NCBI GenBank assembly: GCA_963851215.1
Contig: CAWKOG010000005.1
Location: 124,001 to 188,000 of the forward strand
Reading direction: 5' to 3'
DNA: 64,000 bases
Source: DATKFM01 sp963851215
GTDB taxonomy: Bacteria; Pseudomonadota; Alphaproteobacteria; Dongiales; Dongiaceae
The position numbers and the translations under genes were made by a program. How positions within the stretch are numbered: the stretch's first letter is position 1; each line of letters begins with the position of its first letter. The notes beneath the pieces were generated by a model, which saw only the letters and a list, made by a program, of their open reading frames with translations, was not told the origin of the DNA and made no database searches. This document shows positions 17,499 to 27,004 of the stretch, one piece after another.

Positions 17499-19049
17499 TC
17501 ACCGTTTGATCTGGCGGCGGATGATTTCGCCCAGCAGCTTCAGGCCGGGCTCGATGCGGTCGACCGGGATCGACGAGAAGCCGAGACGGAAATGATTGCG
17601 CGGCAGGCCGTCAATCACGTTGCCGGCACGCGGCGCTTTCTTGCCTTTTGCTACGGGCTGCCAGGTCGTGCCCATGAAGTGCACATCGCCGGGTTCGATC
17701 AGGATGCCCTCGATGGCGGCGAGGCGTTCGGTCTCGCGGGCGTCCAGCGTTTTCGGCCCCTCGATCCAATAGGCGGTACCGCCGATCGACGGCCAAACCT
17801 TGCATTGCGGCAGATGCCTGATGAGTGCGTCGCGCATCACCTGCCAGCGCTCGCGATAGGCGTGGGACAGCCGGCGCATCAGAGAGTCATGATGACCGCG
17901 AGCGAGGAACAGCGCGACGGTGCGCTGATTGTTGGCCGGCGGATGACGCAGCATCAAGCGGCGCAGGGCGCGCGCTTCGCGGATCAGATCGCGCGGCCCG
18001 ACCATGTAGCCCATGCGCAGGCCCGGGGCGAGCGTCTTTGACAGGCTGGCCAGGAAAATCACCCGGCCGCTATCGTCGAGCGATTTCAACGCCGGGTGCG
18101 GCGGACCCACATGGTTGATCTCGCTTTCATAGTCATCCTCGATGAGGACGAAGTCCCCGACCTTGGCGTGGGCCAGCAGGGCTTCCCGGCGCTCCAGCGG
18201 CATGTTCACGGTGGTCGGGAACTGATGGCTGGGCGTCACGTGCACGTAGTCGCAGCCTTTGAGTTCCGGGCCGATCACAATCCCGTTAGCATCCAGCGGC
18301 AGCGGCCGCAGTTTCGAGGTGCGCAGGGCGAAGATATTCCGTGCATCGGCATAGCCCGGCTCTTCGATGCCGACCGTGGTCTCGCCGTTCACCAGCAGCG
18401 CCGCCAGCAGATAGAGCGCATGCTGCGCACCGACGGTGACCAGGATCTCGTCGGGCGCCACGCGCACGCCGCGCCGCGGCAGCAGCCGGGTGCGGATCTG
18501 CTCCACCAGCAGGGAATCGTCGAGGGTGAAGTGATCGGTGCACCAGTCGCGCACGGCATCGACGCTGAGCGCCTGGCGCGAGCATTCGCGCCATTCGCTG
18601 AGCGGGAACAGCGCCGGGTCCACCTGGCCATAGATGAAGGGATAGCGGAAAGCCTGCCAATTTCCGGGTTTCACGACGTTCCGCTGCCCGGTCGGAGTCA
18701 CCTTGAAGCGGTGCCGCCAGTCCGGTCCGGCATCATTGGCGGCGGGTTCTGCAGGCGCCGTGCGGCTGGCAGCGCGGCCGGCCTGGACGCTGCCGGTCAG
18801 AATCTCGCCATTGACGAAATAGCCGCGCCGCTCATGGGCGACCAAGAAGCCCTCGGCGACCAGGTCCTGATAAGCGAGGGCGACGGTATTACGGGCTACG
18901 TCAAGCGTTTCCGCCAGCTTGCGGCTGGAGGGCAACGGGCTGCCGGCAGGGATTTGCCCTTGCAGAATCGCTGATACCAGCATCTCCCGCAGCTGCATCT
19001 GCAGCGAGGATTTGCCGTCTCGGCGGAGGTGAAAAAGGGCGTCGCGCAT
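17499..19049 (-). CDS. MocR/GntR-type regulator with aminotransferase domain
   Basis: About 516 residues. An N-terminal winged-helix GntR domain (LREMLVSAILQGQIPAGSPLPSSRKLAETL) is followed by a linker and a fold-type I aminotransferase domain. The PLP lysine is in FLASLSKTLAPGLRMGYMVG (~residue 350) and the PLP Asp in LIEDDYESEI. MocR proteins use PLP adducts of amines or amino acids as effectors (known examples: GabR, TauR, PdxR). It is divergent from the first ABC importer operon with ~135 bases between starts, the usual place for a local regulator, so it may sense that importer's cargo. Start ATG 19049; an upstream in-frame start at 19091 is less likely. Confidence 0.9.
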   Translation of the reverse strand: MRDALFHLRRDGKSSLQMQLREMLVSAILQGQIPAGSPLPSSRKLAETLDVARNTVALAYQDLVAEGFLVAHERRGYFVNGEILTGSVQAGRAASRTAPAEPAANDAGPDWRHRFKVTPTGQRNVVKPGNWQAFRYPFIYGQVDPALFPLSEWRECSRQALSVDAVRDWCTDHFTLDDSLLVEQIRTRLLPRRGVRVAPDEILVTVGAQHALYLLAALLVNGETTVGIEEPGYADARNIFALRTSKLRPLPLDANGIVIGPELKGCDYVHVTPSHQFPTTVNMPLERREALLAHAKVGDFVLIEDDYESEINHVGPPHPALKSLDDSGRVIFLASLSKTLAPGLRMGYMVGPRDLIREARALRRLMLRHPPANNQRTVALFLARGHHDSLMRRLSHAYRERWQVMRDALIRHLPQCKVWPSIGGTAYWIEGPKTLDARETERLAAIEGILIEPGDVHFMGTTWQPVAKGKKAPRAGNVIDGLPRNHFRLGFSSIPVDRIEPGLKLLGEIIRRQIKR

Positions 19050-19186
19050 CTTTCCGGGGACAGGGGTCGCTTGACAATGGAAGCGCCCCACAAGAGAGTC
19101 AATCGGCGGTATGTAACAAATCCGCAGCAGAGCCGTAACACTCCACCCCTAGATTGCGCCCTGCTAAAAACCACTGGGAGGTATTT

Positions 19187-20287
19187 ATGAGGTCGAACTG
19201 GCTACGCGTCGTTTCCGTGTCCGCCCTGGCCATGGCGGTTTCCACGGGATTTGCTTCGGCGCAATCGGATGAACTGATCGCCGCCGCCAAGGCGGAAGGC
19301 GAACTGACGATCATCGCCGTGCCCCATGACTGGTGCGGCTACGGCGCGGTCATCGAGAGTTTCAATGCGAAATACGGCCTGAAGCTGAACGAGCTCAATC
19401 CGGACGCCGGCTCCGGCGACGAGATCGAGGCGATCAAGGCCAACAAGGGAAATATGGGCCCGCAGGCGCCCGACGTGATCGATGTGGGCTTGGGCTTCGG
19501 GCCGACGTCGAAGGCCGATGGGCTGATCCAGCCGTACAAGGTCTCTACCTGGGACAGCATTCCGGACGGGCTGAAGGATCCGGAGGGCTATTGGTACGGC
19601 GACTACTACGGCGTGCTGTCGTTCGAAGTGAATGCGGACCTGGTCCCCAATCTGCCGCAGGATTGGCCGGACCTGATGAAGCCGGAATATGCCAACATGG
19701 TTGCGCTATCGGGCGATCCCCGGACGTCCAATCAGTCGATCATGACCGTCTTCGCGGCCGGACTCTCGGCCACGGGCGGCGATGTGGACAAGGCCGCCGA
19801 GGCTGGCTTGAAGTTTTTTGCCGACTTGAACAAGGCCGGCAATTTCGTTCCTGTTGGCGGTGGCACCGCGCCGCTCGCCCAGGGCACCACGCCCATCACA
19901 ATCCGTTGGGATTACCTGTCGCTGGCCGATCGCGACACGCTGAACGGCAATCCCAAGGTTGAGACCATCGTGCCGAAAACCGGCATCGTCGCCGGCGTCT
20001 ATATCCAGGCGATCAGCGCCTATGCGCCCCATCCGAATGCAGCCAAGCTGTGGATGGAGCATCTCTACTCCGACGAAAGCCAGCTTCTGTGGCTGAAGGG
20101 CTATTGCCATCCGATCCGGTTCAACGACCTGGTGAAGAACGGCAAGGTTCCGCAGGATCTGCTGGACAAGCTGCCGCCGGCCGAAAACTACGAGAAGGCG
20201 CTGTTCCCGTCGCTGGAGCAGCAGGCCAAGGCGAAGGAGATCATCACCAAGCAGTGGGATACCGTCGTCGGCGCCGACGTTAAGTAA
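19187..20287 (+). CDS. ABC transporter substrate-binding protein (Fe3+/phosphonate/polyamine-type)
   Basis: 366 residues: a signal peptide (MRSNWLRVVSVSALAMAVSTGFASA) then a class II periplasmic binding fold. The order VPHDWCGYGAVIESFNAKYGL, PDVIDVGLGFGP and YYGVLSFEVN fits the extracellular binding proteins associated with iron(III), 2-aminoethylphosphonate or polyamine importers. Start ATG 19187 has GGGAGG upstream. It leads a four-gene operon: binding protein, two permeases, ATPase. A strong hairpin follows at 20368-20394, likely to favour the binding protein over the distal genes. Substrate cannot be fixed from sequence; the divergent MocR suggests an amine or amino acid. Confidence 0.85.
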   Translation: MRSNWLRVVSVSALAMAVSTGFASAQSDELIAAAKAEGELTIIAVPHDWCGYGAVIESFNAKYGLKLNELNPDAGSGDEIEAIKANKGNMGPQAPDVIDVGLGFGPTSKADGLIQPYKVSTWDSIPDGLKDPEGYWYGDYYGVLSFEVNADLVPNLPQDWPDLMKPEYANMVALSGDPRTSNQSIMTVFAAGLSATGGDVDKAAEAGLKFFADLNKAGNFVPVGGGTAPLAQGTTPITIRWDYLSLADRDTLNGNPKVETIVPKTGIVAGVYIQAISAYAPHPNAAKLWMEHLYSDESQLLWLKGYCHPIRFNDLVKNGKVPQDLLDKLPPAENYEKALFPSLEQQAKAKEIITKQWDTVVGADVK

Positions 20288-20367
20288 TCCGCTGCAATTG
20301 TTTCGGGCCGCGCCGTCCGTCCGCCGCATAGGCAGATGAGCGGCGCGTCTCTTTTGTGCATGCCGGC

Positions 20368-20394
20368 CTTCCCCGCCGTTGCGGCGGGGAAGGT
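20368..20394 (+). terminator. Stem-loop after the first binding-protein gene
   Basis: Perfect 11-base stem CCTTCCCCGCC / GGCGGGGAAGG with a five-base loop, between the binding-protein stop (20287) and the next start (20416). It lacks a proper U-tract, so more likely an RNA-stabilising or partial attenuator hairpin than a full terminator. Confidence 0.6.
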
Positions 20395-20415
20395 TCGGGC
20401 GTAACGGTCGTTCCC

Positions 20416-21318
20416 ATGTCCCAGCAATCCGATATCGTCCTCGCAGCACCCGTCGGTGCTCCGCCCAGGCTGGGGCAGTTCTCCTGGGCCTGGATCGGCG
20501 TTGCGCCATTTTTCATCTTTGCTCTTCTGTTCCTGATCATGCCGACCGGATTTCTGTTCGTCGGCAGCTTTCAGGATGCCGACGGCAATTTCACGCTGAA
20601 CAATCTAGTCAATCTGACCCAACCCCTGATCCTCAATGCCTATTGGATCAGCATCAAAGTCAGCGTCATCTCGGCCATCCTCGGCGCCGCCGTCGGATTT
20701 TTCCTGTGCTATGCCGCCGTCATGGGCGGATTGCCGCGCTGGCTGCGGTCCATCGTGATGACCTTTTCCGGTGTCGCGTCGAATTTCGCCGGCGTGCCGC
20801 TGGCCTTCGCCTTCCTCGCCGCGCTCGGGCCTCAGGGCCTGGTGACGAAGCTGTTCATCGACTACTTCGATTTCAGCCTCTACAGGTCGGGCTTCCGCGT
20901 CGTCAGCACCTGGGGCCTGATTCTCGCCTATCTCTATTTCCAGATACCGCTGATGGTGCTGATCCTGGCGCCGGCGCTGGACGGACTGAAGCGGGAGTGG
21001 CGCGAGGCTTCGGCAATCCTCGGCGCCAGCAGCTGGCAATATTGGCGCTATGTGGCGCTGCCGGTGTTATGGCCGAGCCTTCTGGGGGCGACGATCCTCC
21101 TGTTCGCCAATGCGTTCGGCGCCATCGCCACCGCCTATGCCCTGACCGGCAGTTTGCTGAATCTCGTGACCATCCAACTCTATGCGCAGATCCGCGGCGA
21201 CGTGCTGCATGACCAGAATCTCGGCTATGCCCTGGCGTTCGGCATGATCCTGATCACCGGATTGTCCAACGGCGCCTATATCTGGCTGCGGGCGCGCAGC
21301 GACCGGTGGCTGCGATGA
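20416..21318 (+). CDS. ABC transporter permease, first subunit
   Basis: 300 residues with six predicted helices. A short cytoplasmic N-terminus precedes WAWIGVAPFFIFALLFLI. The binding-protein-dependent permease (EAA) loop is at ~residues 195-215, seen as LKREWREASAILGASSWQYW followed by RYVALPVLWPSL. The gene overlaps the next permease by ATGA at 21315-21318. Start ATG 20416 chosen as the first with a correct N-terminus; the frame is open further upstream. Family: CysTWA/PotB-HisMQ type, as in PotB or the AEP and iron importers. Confidence 0.9.
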   Translation: MSQQSDIVLAAPVGAPPRLGQFSWAWIGVAPFFIFALLFLIMPTGFLFVGSFQDADGNFTLNNLVNLTQPLILNAYWISIKVSVISAILGAAVGFFLCYAAVMGGLPRWLRSIVMTFSGVASNFAGVPLAFAFLAALGPQGLVTKLFIDYFDFSLYRSGFRVVSTWGLILAYLYFQIPLMVLILAPALDGLKREWREASAILGASSWQYWRYVALPVLWPSLLGATILLFANAFGAIATAYALTGSLLNLVTIQLYAQIRGDVLHDQNLGYALAFGMILITGLSNGAYIWLRARSDRWLR

Positions 21319-22103
21319 AAACCTCTAAACTCGGCCCGTGGGTCGCCATCACCATCGGCATGCTCTATTTCATCGTGCCGCTGATCGCCACGTTCGAATT
21401 CTCGATGCGCATGCGCAAGGGCGAGTACAGCCTCGACGCCTACGGCGTCGTCCTCGGCGACCCGCGCTTTCAGGCGAGCTTCCTCTATTCAACAGGTCAG
21501 GCGCTGGCGACAATTCTTGTCGGCGTGCTGCTCGTCGTGCCGACATCGTATTGGATCCAGCTCCGGCTGCCCCGGCTGCGCGGCATCGTCGAGTTCCTTA
21601 CCTTGCTGCCGCTGGTGATCCCGGCGATCTGTCTCGTGTTCGGATATCTGCGCCTCTACAACAGCTCGTCCTGGCTGCCGATGACCGGCAGCGACCGCAC
21701 GACCGATATCCTGCTGATGTTCAGCTATGTCGCGCTGGCGCTGCCCTACATGTATCGCGCCGTGGACACCGGCATGCGGGCGATCGATGTGCGGACGCTG
21801 ACGGAAGCGGCGGAGAGTCTGGGCGCAAAGTGGCCGACGATCCTGTTCCGCGTGATCTTCCCCAATGTGCGCATCGCCATTCTCAGCGGCGCATTTCTCA
21901 CCTTCGCCACGGTCATCGGCGAATTCACCATGGCGAGCCTGTTGGACCGGCCGGCCTTCGGCCCCTATCTGCAGCTCATCGGCGCCAACCGCGCCTATGA
22001 GCCCGCAGCGCTGGCCATCATGGCCTTCGCCATCACCTGGGCCTGTATGGGCGTCATTCAACTCTTCGGACGAAGCGCGCAAGGCGCGGCGCTAAAGCTG
22101 TAA
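21315..22103 (+). CDS. ABC transporter permease, second subunit
   Basis: 262 residues, six helices, start ATG 21315 overlapping the previous stop by 4 bases. The EAA-type loop is TLTEAAESLGAKWPTILF followed by RVIFPNVRIAIL. C-terminus ends with LFGRSAQGAALKL. It forms the heterodimeric membrane channel with the preceding subunit. The ATPase gene begins 17 bases downstream, so all four genes are one unit. Confidence 0.9.
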   Translation: MKTSKLGPWVAITIGMLYFIVPLIATFEFSMRMRKGEYSLDAYGVVLGDPRFQASFLYSTGQALATILVGVLLVVPTSYWIQLRLPRLRGIVEFLTLLPLVIPAICLVFGYLRLYNSSSWLPMTGSDRTTDILLMFSYVALALPYMYRAVDTGMRAIDVRTLTEAAESLGAKWPTILFRVIFPNVRIAILSGAFLTFATVIGEFTMASLLDRPAFGPYLQLIGANRAYEPAALAIMAFAITWACMGVIQLFGRSAQGAALKL

Positions 22104-22119
22104 GCGCGCAGGGAACATC

Positions 22120-23193
22120 ATGTCATTCCTCAAGATCGAGAATCTCCGCAAGTCCTTCGGCGCCAACCAGGTGGTGGAGCATTTCGATCTCAGCGTGGCG
22201 CGCGGCGAGTTCGTTTCCTTCCTCGGCCCCAGCGGTTGCGGCAAGACAACGACGCTGCGCATGGTCGCCGGATTCGAAACGCCGACATCGGGCAGCATCA
22301 AGATCGACGGCCAGGAAGTCACCCATCTGCGGCCGAACCAGCGCAAGGTCGGCATGGTGTTCCAGTCCTATGCGCTGTTTCCCAACATGACCGTGGCGCA
22401 GAACGTCGCCTTCGGCCTGAAGGTCGCCAACCGGCCGGCGGCGGAGGTCGCTACGCGGGTCGAGGAGATGCTGAACCTGATCAAGCTGCCGAAGCTGGGC
22501 GGCCGCTATCCCTTCCAGCTTTCCGGCGGGCAGCAGCAGCGCGTGGCGCTGGCGCGGGCGCTGGCGATCAAGCCGCAGGTGCTGCTGCTGGACGAGCCGC
22601 TGTCGGCGCTGGACGCCAAGATCCGCGTCTCGCTGCGCGAGGAGATCCGCGCCGTGCAGCGTCAGCTCGGCATCACCACCGTCTACGTCACCCACGATCA
22701 GGAAGAGGCGCTGTCGATGTCCGACCGCATCGTGGTGATGAACGAAGGCCGGGTCGAGCAAATCGGCCAGCCCTTCGAGATCTACAATCAGCCACGCACG
22801 CGCTTCGTCGCATCGTTCGTCGGTACGCTGAACATCCTCAAAGGGAAGATCATCGACGCCGCCGGCGGGCGCATCGAGGTCGACGGGCAGGAGATCATCG
22901 CCTCGCGGGGCATTCCCGACGGCCGCGCCGGCGAGAGCCGCTCGGTCGCGCTGCGGCCGGAGGCGGCGTCGCTGGAGGATCGCGGCAACGGCGCCAACCG
23001 GCTGCGCGGGTCGATCGAGGAAGTCAGTTTTCTGGGGTCGGTGGTGCGCATCCGCGTGCGCTTCAAGGACAATGCCATCTCGCTCGACACCTTCAACAAT
23101 CCGGGCGTGGCGCCGCCCCAGCGCGGCCAGCCCGCCGATGTCACCTTCGCGCGCGAAGATCTGCTGGTCCTGAGCGGGCCGGAACCGTCCTAG
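22120..23193 (+). CDS. ABC transporter ATP-binding protein, first importer
   Basis: 357 residues. Walker A GPSGCGKT at 36-43, Q-loop in MVFQSYALFPNMTV, signature LSGGQQQRVALARAL (~133-147), Walker B LLLDEPLSALDAK, and H-loop VTHDQEEAL. After ~240 comes a TOBE-type C-terminal domain (ALRPEAASLEDRG...). This is the PotA/FbpC class. It powers the permease pair encoded just upstream. Length is typical. Last gene of the operon. Confidence 0.93.
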   Translation: MSFLKIENLRKSFGANQVVEHFDLSVARGEFVSFLGPSGCGKTTTLRMVAGFETPTSGSIKIDGQEVTHLRPNQRKVGMVFQSYALFPNMTVAQNVAFGLKVANRPAAEVATRVEEMLNLIKLPKLGGRYPFQLSGGQQQRVALARALAIKPQVLLLDEPLSALDAKIRVSLREEIRAVQRQLGITTVYVTHDQEEALSMSDRIVVMNEGRVEQIGQPFEIYNQPRTRFVASFVGTLNILKGKIIDAAGGRIEVDGQEIIASRGIPDGRAGESRSVALRPEAASLEDRGNGANRLRGSIEEVSFLGSVVRIRVRFKDNAISLDTFNNPGVAPPQRGQPADVTFAREDLLVLSGPEPS

Positions 23194-23592
23194 CGGCAAC
23201 TTCGAAGCGGCGAAAAAGATCGCGCAATGCCTTGAAAAGATGGCGGCTGCGCGGAATCTCAAAACCTGCTGAAGATTTAGGTCCCGCCCGATGCCGATAC
23301 CTGGTCCTAGGTACCGAACGGATACCGGCTACGATGCGGCCTGGCAGGCCTTTCCAGGGAGCGGGAAGCCGGGGCATGCGCGCCGGCTGGGACGTGCCAA
23401 ATCAGGGGTTGGAGGGCCTTGGCGGTCGGTTATATTCTGGCGCGGCAGGGCTGGGCCAAAGGCGCGTAACTCGGACGGTTTGCCGGCGTCTGTAACACAG
23501 ACGTAGCGGAATCGACGTATACGCCTTTATCATTCAATTCCATATTCGGATCACCCCTCATCACACCAAGGTTGCAACCAGGGAGCTAAACA
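23194..23592. other. Intergenic region between the two importer operons
   Basis: About 400 bases. The first half shows no gene or repeat that I can support. The second half (about 23510-23580) is AT-richer (CGTATACGCCTTTATCATTCAATTCC and then CATATTCGGATCACC) and should hold the promoter and ribosome site for the second binding protein. No terminator for the first operon was recognised. Confidence 0.45.
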
Positions 23593-24768
23593 ATGGCCAA
23601 CAAGACCAAAGCACAACTTGAGACGGAGGCAACGCTGCTGGCGGCGCGCAATTTCTCGCGGCGCGTCATGCTGAAGCGCTCCGCCGCAGCGGGCGCCGTT
23701 CTGGCGGCCGGTCCATGGATCGTGAAAAATGCGTTCTCTTCCTCGGGCGAACTCACCATCCTCAACTGGGCGGACGAGCTGCCGGAGCCCGTGCTGCCGA
23801 ATTTCGAAAAGGCGACGGGCATCAAGGTCAATTCGACTCCGTTCTCCCAAAATGAAGAACAGATCAACAAGCTGCAGGCGACCGGCGGCGAAGGTTTCGA
23901 CCTCTGCCAGCCGACGCGCGACCGTGCGCCGCAGTTCAAGGAGCTGGGCGTGCTCGGTGCGTTTGACACGAACAAGCTCGCCAACAGCAAGAACCTGATT
24001 CCCTCCATGCTCGAAGGCTCATCCTCCGAGTGGACCTGGGACGGCGGCCTGTATCATGTGCCGCATTGCTGGGGCAGCGAAGCGATTTCCTGGCGCACCG
24101 ATCAGACGACGCTCGAGTACAAGACGTTGTCCTATGGCACGCTCTGGAGCGAAGAGTACAAGGGCAAGGTGCAGGGGCGGCCGCACTCGCTGCTGCTGGG
24201 CATCGGCTTGTGGCTGGACCACAGCGGCAAGCTGCCGACGAACCGCATGGCCGACGCCTTCAAGGACGAAGAGACCTTCAAGAAGATCTACGATCAGATC
24301 CTGCCGATCGCGATCGAGCACAAGCCTTGGATCAAGCAGTTCTGGGACAGCGCCGACAACACCAAGTCCGGTCTGCTCGAGAACGGCGTGGTGATCGGCC
24401 AGACCTGGGACGGCCCGGTGCTGTCGCTGAAGAAGGACGGCAAGCCGGTGAGCTATATGGCGCCGCAGGAAGGCGCCATTACCTGGCTCGACGGCTGGGC
24501 GATGCCGGCGGCGGCGAAGAACCAGGAGCAGGCCTATGAGTTCCTGAACTTCCTGATGACGCCGGAAGCCAGCGCGGCGGTAGCCGAAGGCTCCGGCTAC
24601 AATCCGGTGGTGACGGGCGCCGATGCCCTGCTGTCCGATACGGCGAAGAAGAACTTCGCCGAGGCCTATCCGGAGGATGCGCTGCAGAAGCTGTGGCACC
24701 GCATCCCCGAGCCGGCCTGGTTCGGCGAGCTGCGCACGCAGTACGCCGACAAGTTCAAGTCCGCCTAG
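23593..24768 (+). CDS. PotD-type ABC substrate-binding protein (polyamine-like), Tat signal
   Basis: 391 residues. The N-terminus has a twin-arginine-like signal, SRRVMLKRSAAAGAVLAAG (~22-40), preceded by ~20 charged residues. The mature part begins LTILNWADELPEPVLPNFEK, the PotD/PotF pattern for spermidine/putrescine binding proteins. WTWDGGLYHVPHCWGSEAI and TWDGPVLSLKKDGKPV are further family segments. Cargo could be a polyamine or another amine. The start ATG 23593 has AGGGAG upstream. A rho-independent terminator lies 31 bases downstream, so much of the transcript probably ends there. Confidence 0.9.
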   Translation: MANKTKAQLETEATLLAARNFSRRVMLKRSAAAGAVLAAGPWIVKNAFSSSGELTILNWADELPEPVLPNFEKATGIKVNSTPFSQNEEQINKLQATGGEGFDLCQPTRDRAPQFKELGVLGAFDTNKLANSKNLIPSMLEGSSSEWTWDGGLYHVPHCWGSEAISWRTDQTTLEYKTLSYGTLWSEEYKGKVQGRPHSLLLGIGLWLDHSGKLPTNRMADAFKDEETFKKIYDQILPIAIEHKPWIKQFWDSADNTKSGLLENGVVIGQTWDGPVLSLKKDGKPVSYMAPQEGAITWLDGWAMPAAAKNQEQAYEFLNFLMTPEASAAVAEGSGYNPVVTGADALLSDTAKKNFAEAYPEDALQKLWHRIPEPAWFGELRTQYADKFKSA

Positions 24769-24799
24769 GCGGACCGCAGAACGGCCTGAAGGTGACTGG

Positions 24800-24836
24800 A
24801 CATCCCGGCTCTCCCGAGCCGGGATGTCTTGTTTTT
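24800..24836 (+). terminator. Rho-independent terminator/attenuator after the PotD-type gene
   Basis: Perfect 12-base stem ACATCCCGGCTC / GAGCCGGGATGT with a four-base TCCC loop, followed by CTTGTTTTT. It lies between the binding-protein gene and the ATPase gene of the same importer. Confidence 0.88.
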
Positions 24837-24923
24837 AGCAACGGGCGACGATAGACAAGTGACATAAGAAGAAACTTCCGGGACCGGAAGCGCACGGCTT
24901 AACAGGGCAGGCGAGACAGGGGC

Positions 24924-26009
24924 ATGAGCGCCGACGTCGAACTCGACGGAGTCACCATCCGTTTCGGCGATTTTACCGCCGTTCAATCCGCAACGCTGCG
25001 TATCAACAACGGGGAGTTCTTCAGCTTCCTCGGCCCCTCGGGCTGCGGCAAGACGACAATCCTGCGCACGGTATCGGGTTTCCTCGAGCCGTCGGAAGGC
25101 AAGGTCCGCATCGGCGGCAAGGACATGGCCGGCTTCGGCCCCAACAAGCGGCCGACCGCGCTGATCTTCCAGAACCTGGCGCTGTTCCCGCTGATGAGCG
25201 TCACCGACAATATCACCTATGGCCTGCGCGTGCGCGGCGCCTCGCGGCAGGAGCGTGAGAAGAGGGCGGACGAGCTGCTATCGCTGATCGCCCTGCGCGG
25301 CCAGGGCAAGAAGATGGTCAACGAGCTGTCGGGCGGACAGAAGCAGCGTGTGGCAATCGCCCGCGCGCTCGCCGTGGAGCCGCAAGTGCTGCTGCTGGAT
25401 GAGCCGCTGTCGGCGCTGGACCTGAAGCTGCGCCAGCATATGCGCAACGAGCTGCGCAATATCCAGCAGCGCGTCGGCATCACCTTCATCTACATCACCC
25501 ACGATCAGGGCGAGGCGCTGACCATGTCGGACCGCATCGCCGTGATGAATGCCGGCGTGATCGAGCAGGTCGGCGACGGCAAAACGATCTATGACCAACC
25601 GGCGACGGCGTTCGTCGCCTCCTTCGTCGGCGAGAACAATCCGTTCCCCGGCAAGGTGCTCCGCGCCGACAACGGCACCGCCATCATCGAGACGGCGTTC
25701 GGCGCGCTGCGCGGACGGAATGCGGGCGGATTGCGGGCCGGCGACCAGGCCATCCTGTTCGTGCGCCCGGAATCGCTGCGGCTGGGCCAGGGCGGCGCCG
25801 ACACCACGATCGGTTCCAACGTCCTCAACGTCGCTTTCGAGGGCAATGCCAGCCATATCTTCCTCAAGGGCGCGGGCAAGAAGGACATCACCCTGACTGT
25901 CGGCCGCCATGACGGTGCGGCGATCCCTGAACAGGGATCGTCGGCGGCGATCAGCTACGACCCGGATCTCGGGCTCGTGCTGCCGGAAGGAAAGATGGCC
26001 AGTGAGTAG
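24924..26009 (+). CDS. ABC transporter ATP-binding protein, PotA-type
   Basis: 361 residues. Walker A GPSGCGKT at 37-44, Q-loop LIFQNLALFPLMSV, signature LSGGQKQRVAIARAL, Walker B LLLDEPLSALDLK, H-loop ITHDQGEAL. A C-terminal TOBE-like domain contains LFVRPESLRLGQG. Its stop overlaps the next permease GTG start (26002). It belongs to the PotABCD class and drives the second importer. Confidence 0.93.
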   Translation: MSADVELDGVTIRFGDFTAVQSATLRINNGEFFSFLGPSGCGKTTILRTVSGFLEPSEGKVRIGGKDMAGFGPNKRPTALIFQNLALFPLMSVTDNITYGLRVRGASRQEREKRADELLSLIALRGQGKKMVNELSGGQKQRVAIARALAVEPQVLLLDEPLSALDLKLRQHMRNELRNIQQRVGITFIYITHDQGEALTMSDRIAVMNAGVIEQVGDGKTIYDQPATAFVASFVGENNPFPGKVLRADNGTAIIETAFGALRGRNAGGLRAGDQAILFVRPESLRLGQGGADTTIGSNVLNVAFEGNASHIFLKGAGKKDITLTVGRHDGAAIPEQGSSAAISYDPDLGLVLPEGKMASE

Positions 26010-27004
26010 GCTCTTCGTCTTCCTGATCCCGGTGGTGGTCATCGCCGTCTTCTGGGCGATGTCCCGCTATGAGGCGAAGGGGCGCCACGATCCCACGCGC
26101 AAGAGTTTCTTCGAGCGCAATGGCACCGTGCTCGGCATGGTGTTTATCGGACTGGTGGCTTTCTGGGCGCTGTTCCTGGTGGTTCTGCCCTATCTCTACA
26201 TGGTGCAGGAGAGCTTCCACCCCCGGCTGCCGCCGCTGAAGCGCGGCGGCCCGGAGGATTTCCTCACCATTGCTCAGTACCAGTCGTTCTTCGTCGAACC
26301 TTCGAGCGGCGATTGGAATGTCACCCATATGGCGGCATTCCTGTTCTCGATCGTTGCGTCCGTCGCCGTCACAGCCTTGAACTTCGCCATCTGCTATCCG
26401 CTTGGCCTACTACATGGCGCAGGCCGGCACCGCCCAGAAGGTGCGCTTGCTCATGCTCGGCCTGATCGTTCCTTATTGGGTGAACGAGGTTCTGCGCGCG
26501 TTCGCCCTGCGGCTGCTGATGGCCTCAAAGGGGCTGATCAATCAAGCCATGATGGGTCTCGGCCTGATCGATACGCCGATCGATTTCCTGGGCAGCGACA
26601 CCGGCCTCTATGTCGGCCTGTCCTATGCCTACCTCCTGGTCATGATCTTCCCGCTCTACAACGCGATCGAGAGCCTGGACAAGAATCAGATCGAGGCGGC
26701 GCGGGACCTCGGCGCGCCTTGGTGGCGCATCCACCTCGAAGTCGTCATGCCCTACGCCAAGCCGGGCATCGCGTCGGGCTGCACCATGGTGTTCATGCTG
26801 TCGGCCGGATCCCTGGCGGCGCCGCAATTTCTCGGCGGGCCGAACACGCTGTGGTTCACGTCGATCGTCTATGACTTCTTCTTCCAGGGCTTCAATTGGC
26901 CGCGCGGCGCCGCCTATGCCTTCATCCTGCTGACGGCCTGCATCTTCTTCGTCATGGCGATGCTGCGCCTGTTCAAGGTCAGCCTGGGAGAGACGATCCG
27001 ATGA
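26002..27004 (+). CDS. ABC transporter permease, PotB-type (one frameshift)
   Basis: GTG start at 26002 inside the ATPase stop region, giving VSRLFVFLIPVVVIAVFWAM. About 334 residues after repair. At ~26403 one extra base (CTTGGCC read where CTTGCC is expected) shifts the frame: YPL then continues AYYMAQAGTAQKVRLLML in the other frame. The EAA loop is QIEAARDLGAPWWRIHLEVV. Six or more helices. It is otherwise complete, and the next permease starts with ATGA overlap at 27001. I treat the break as a likely sequence error. Confidence 0.85.
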
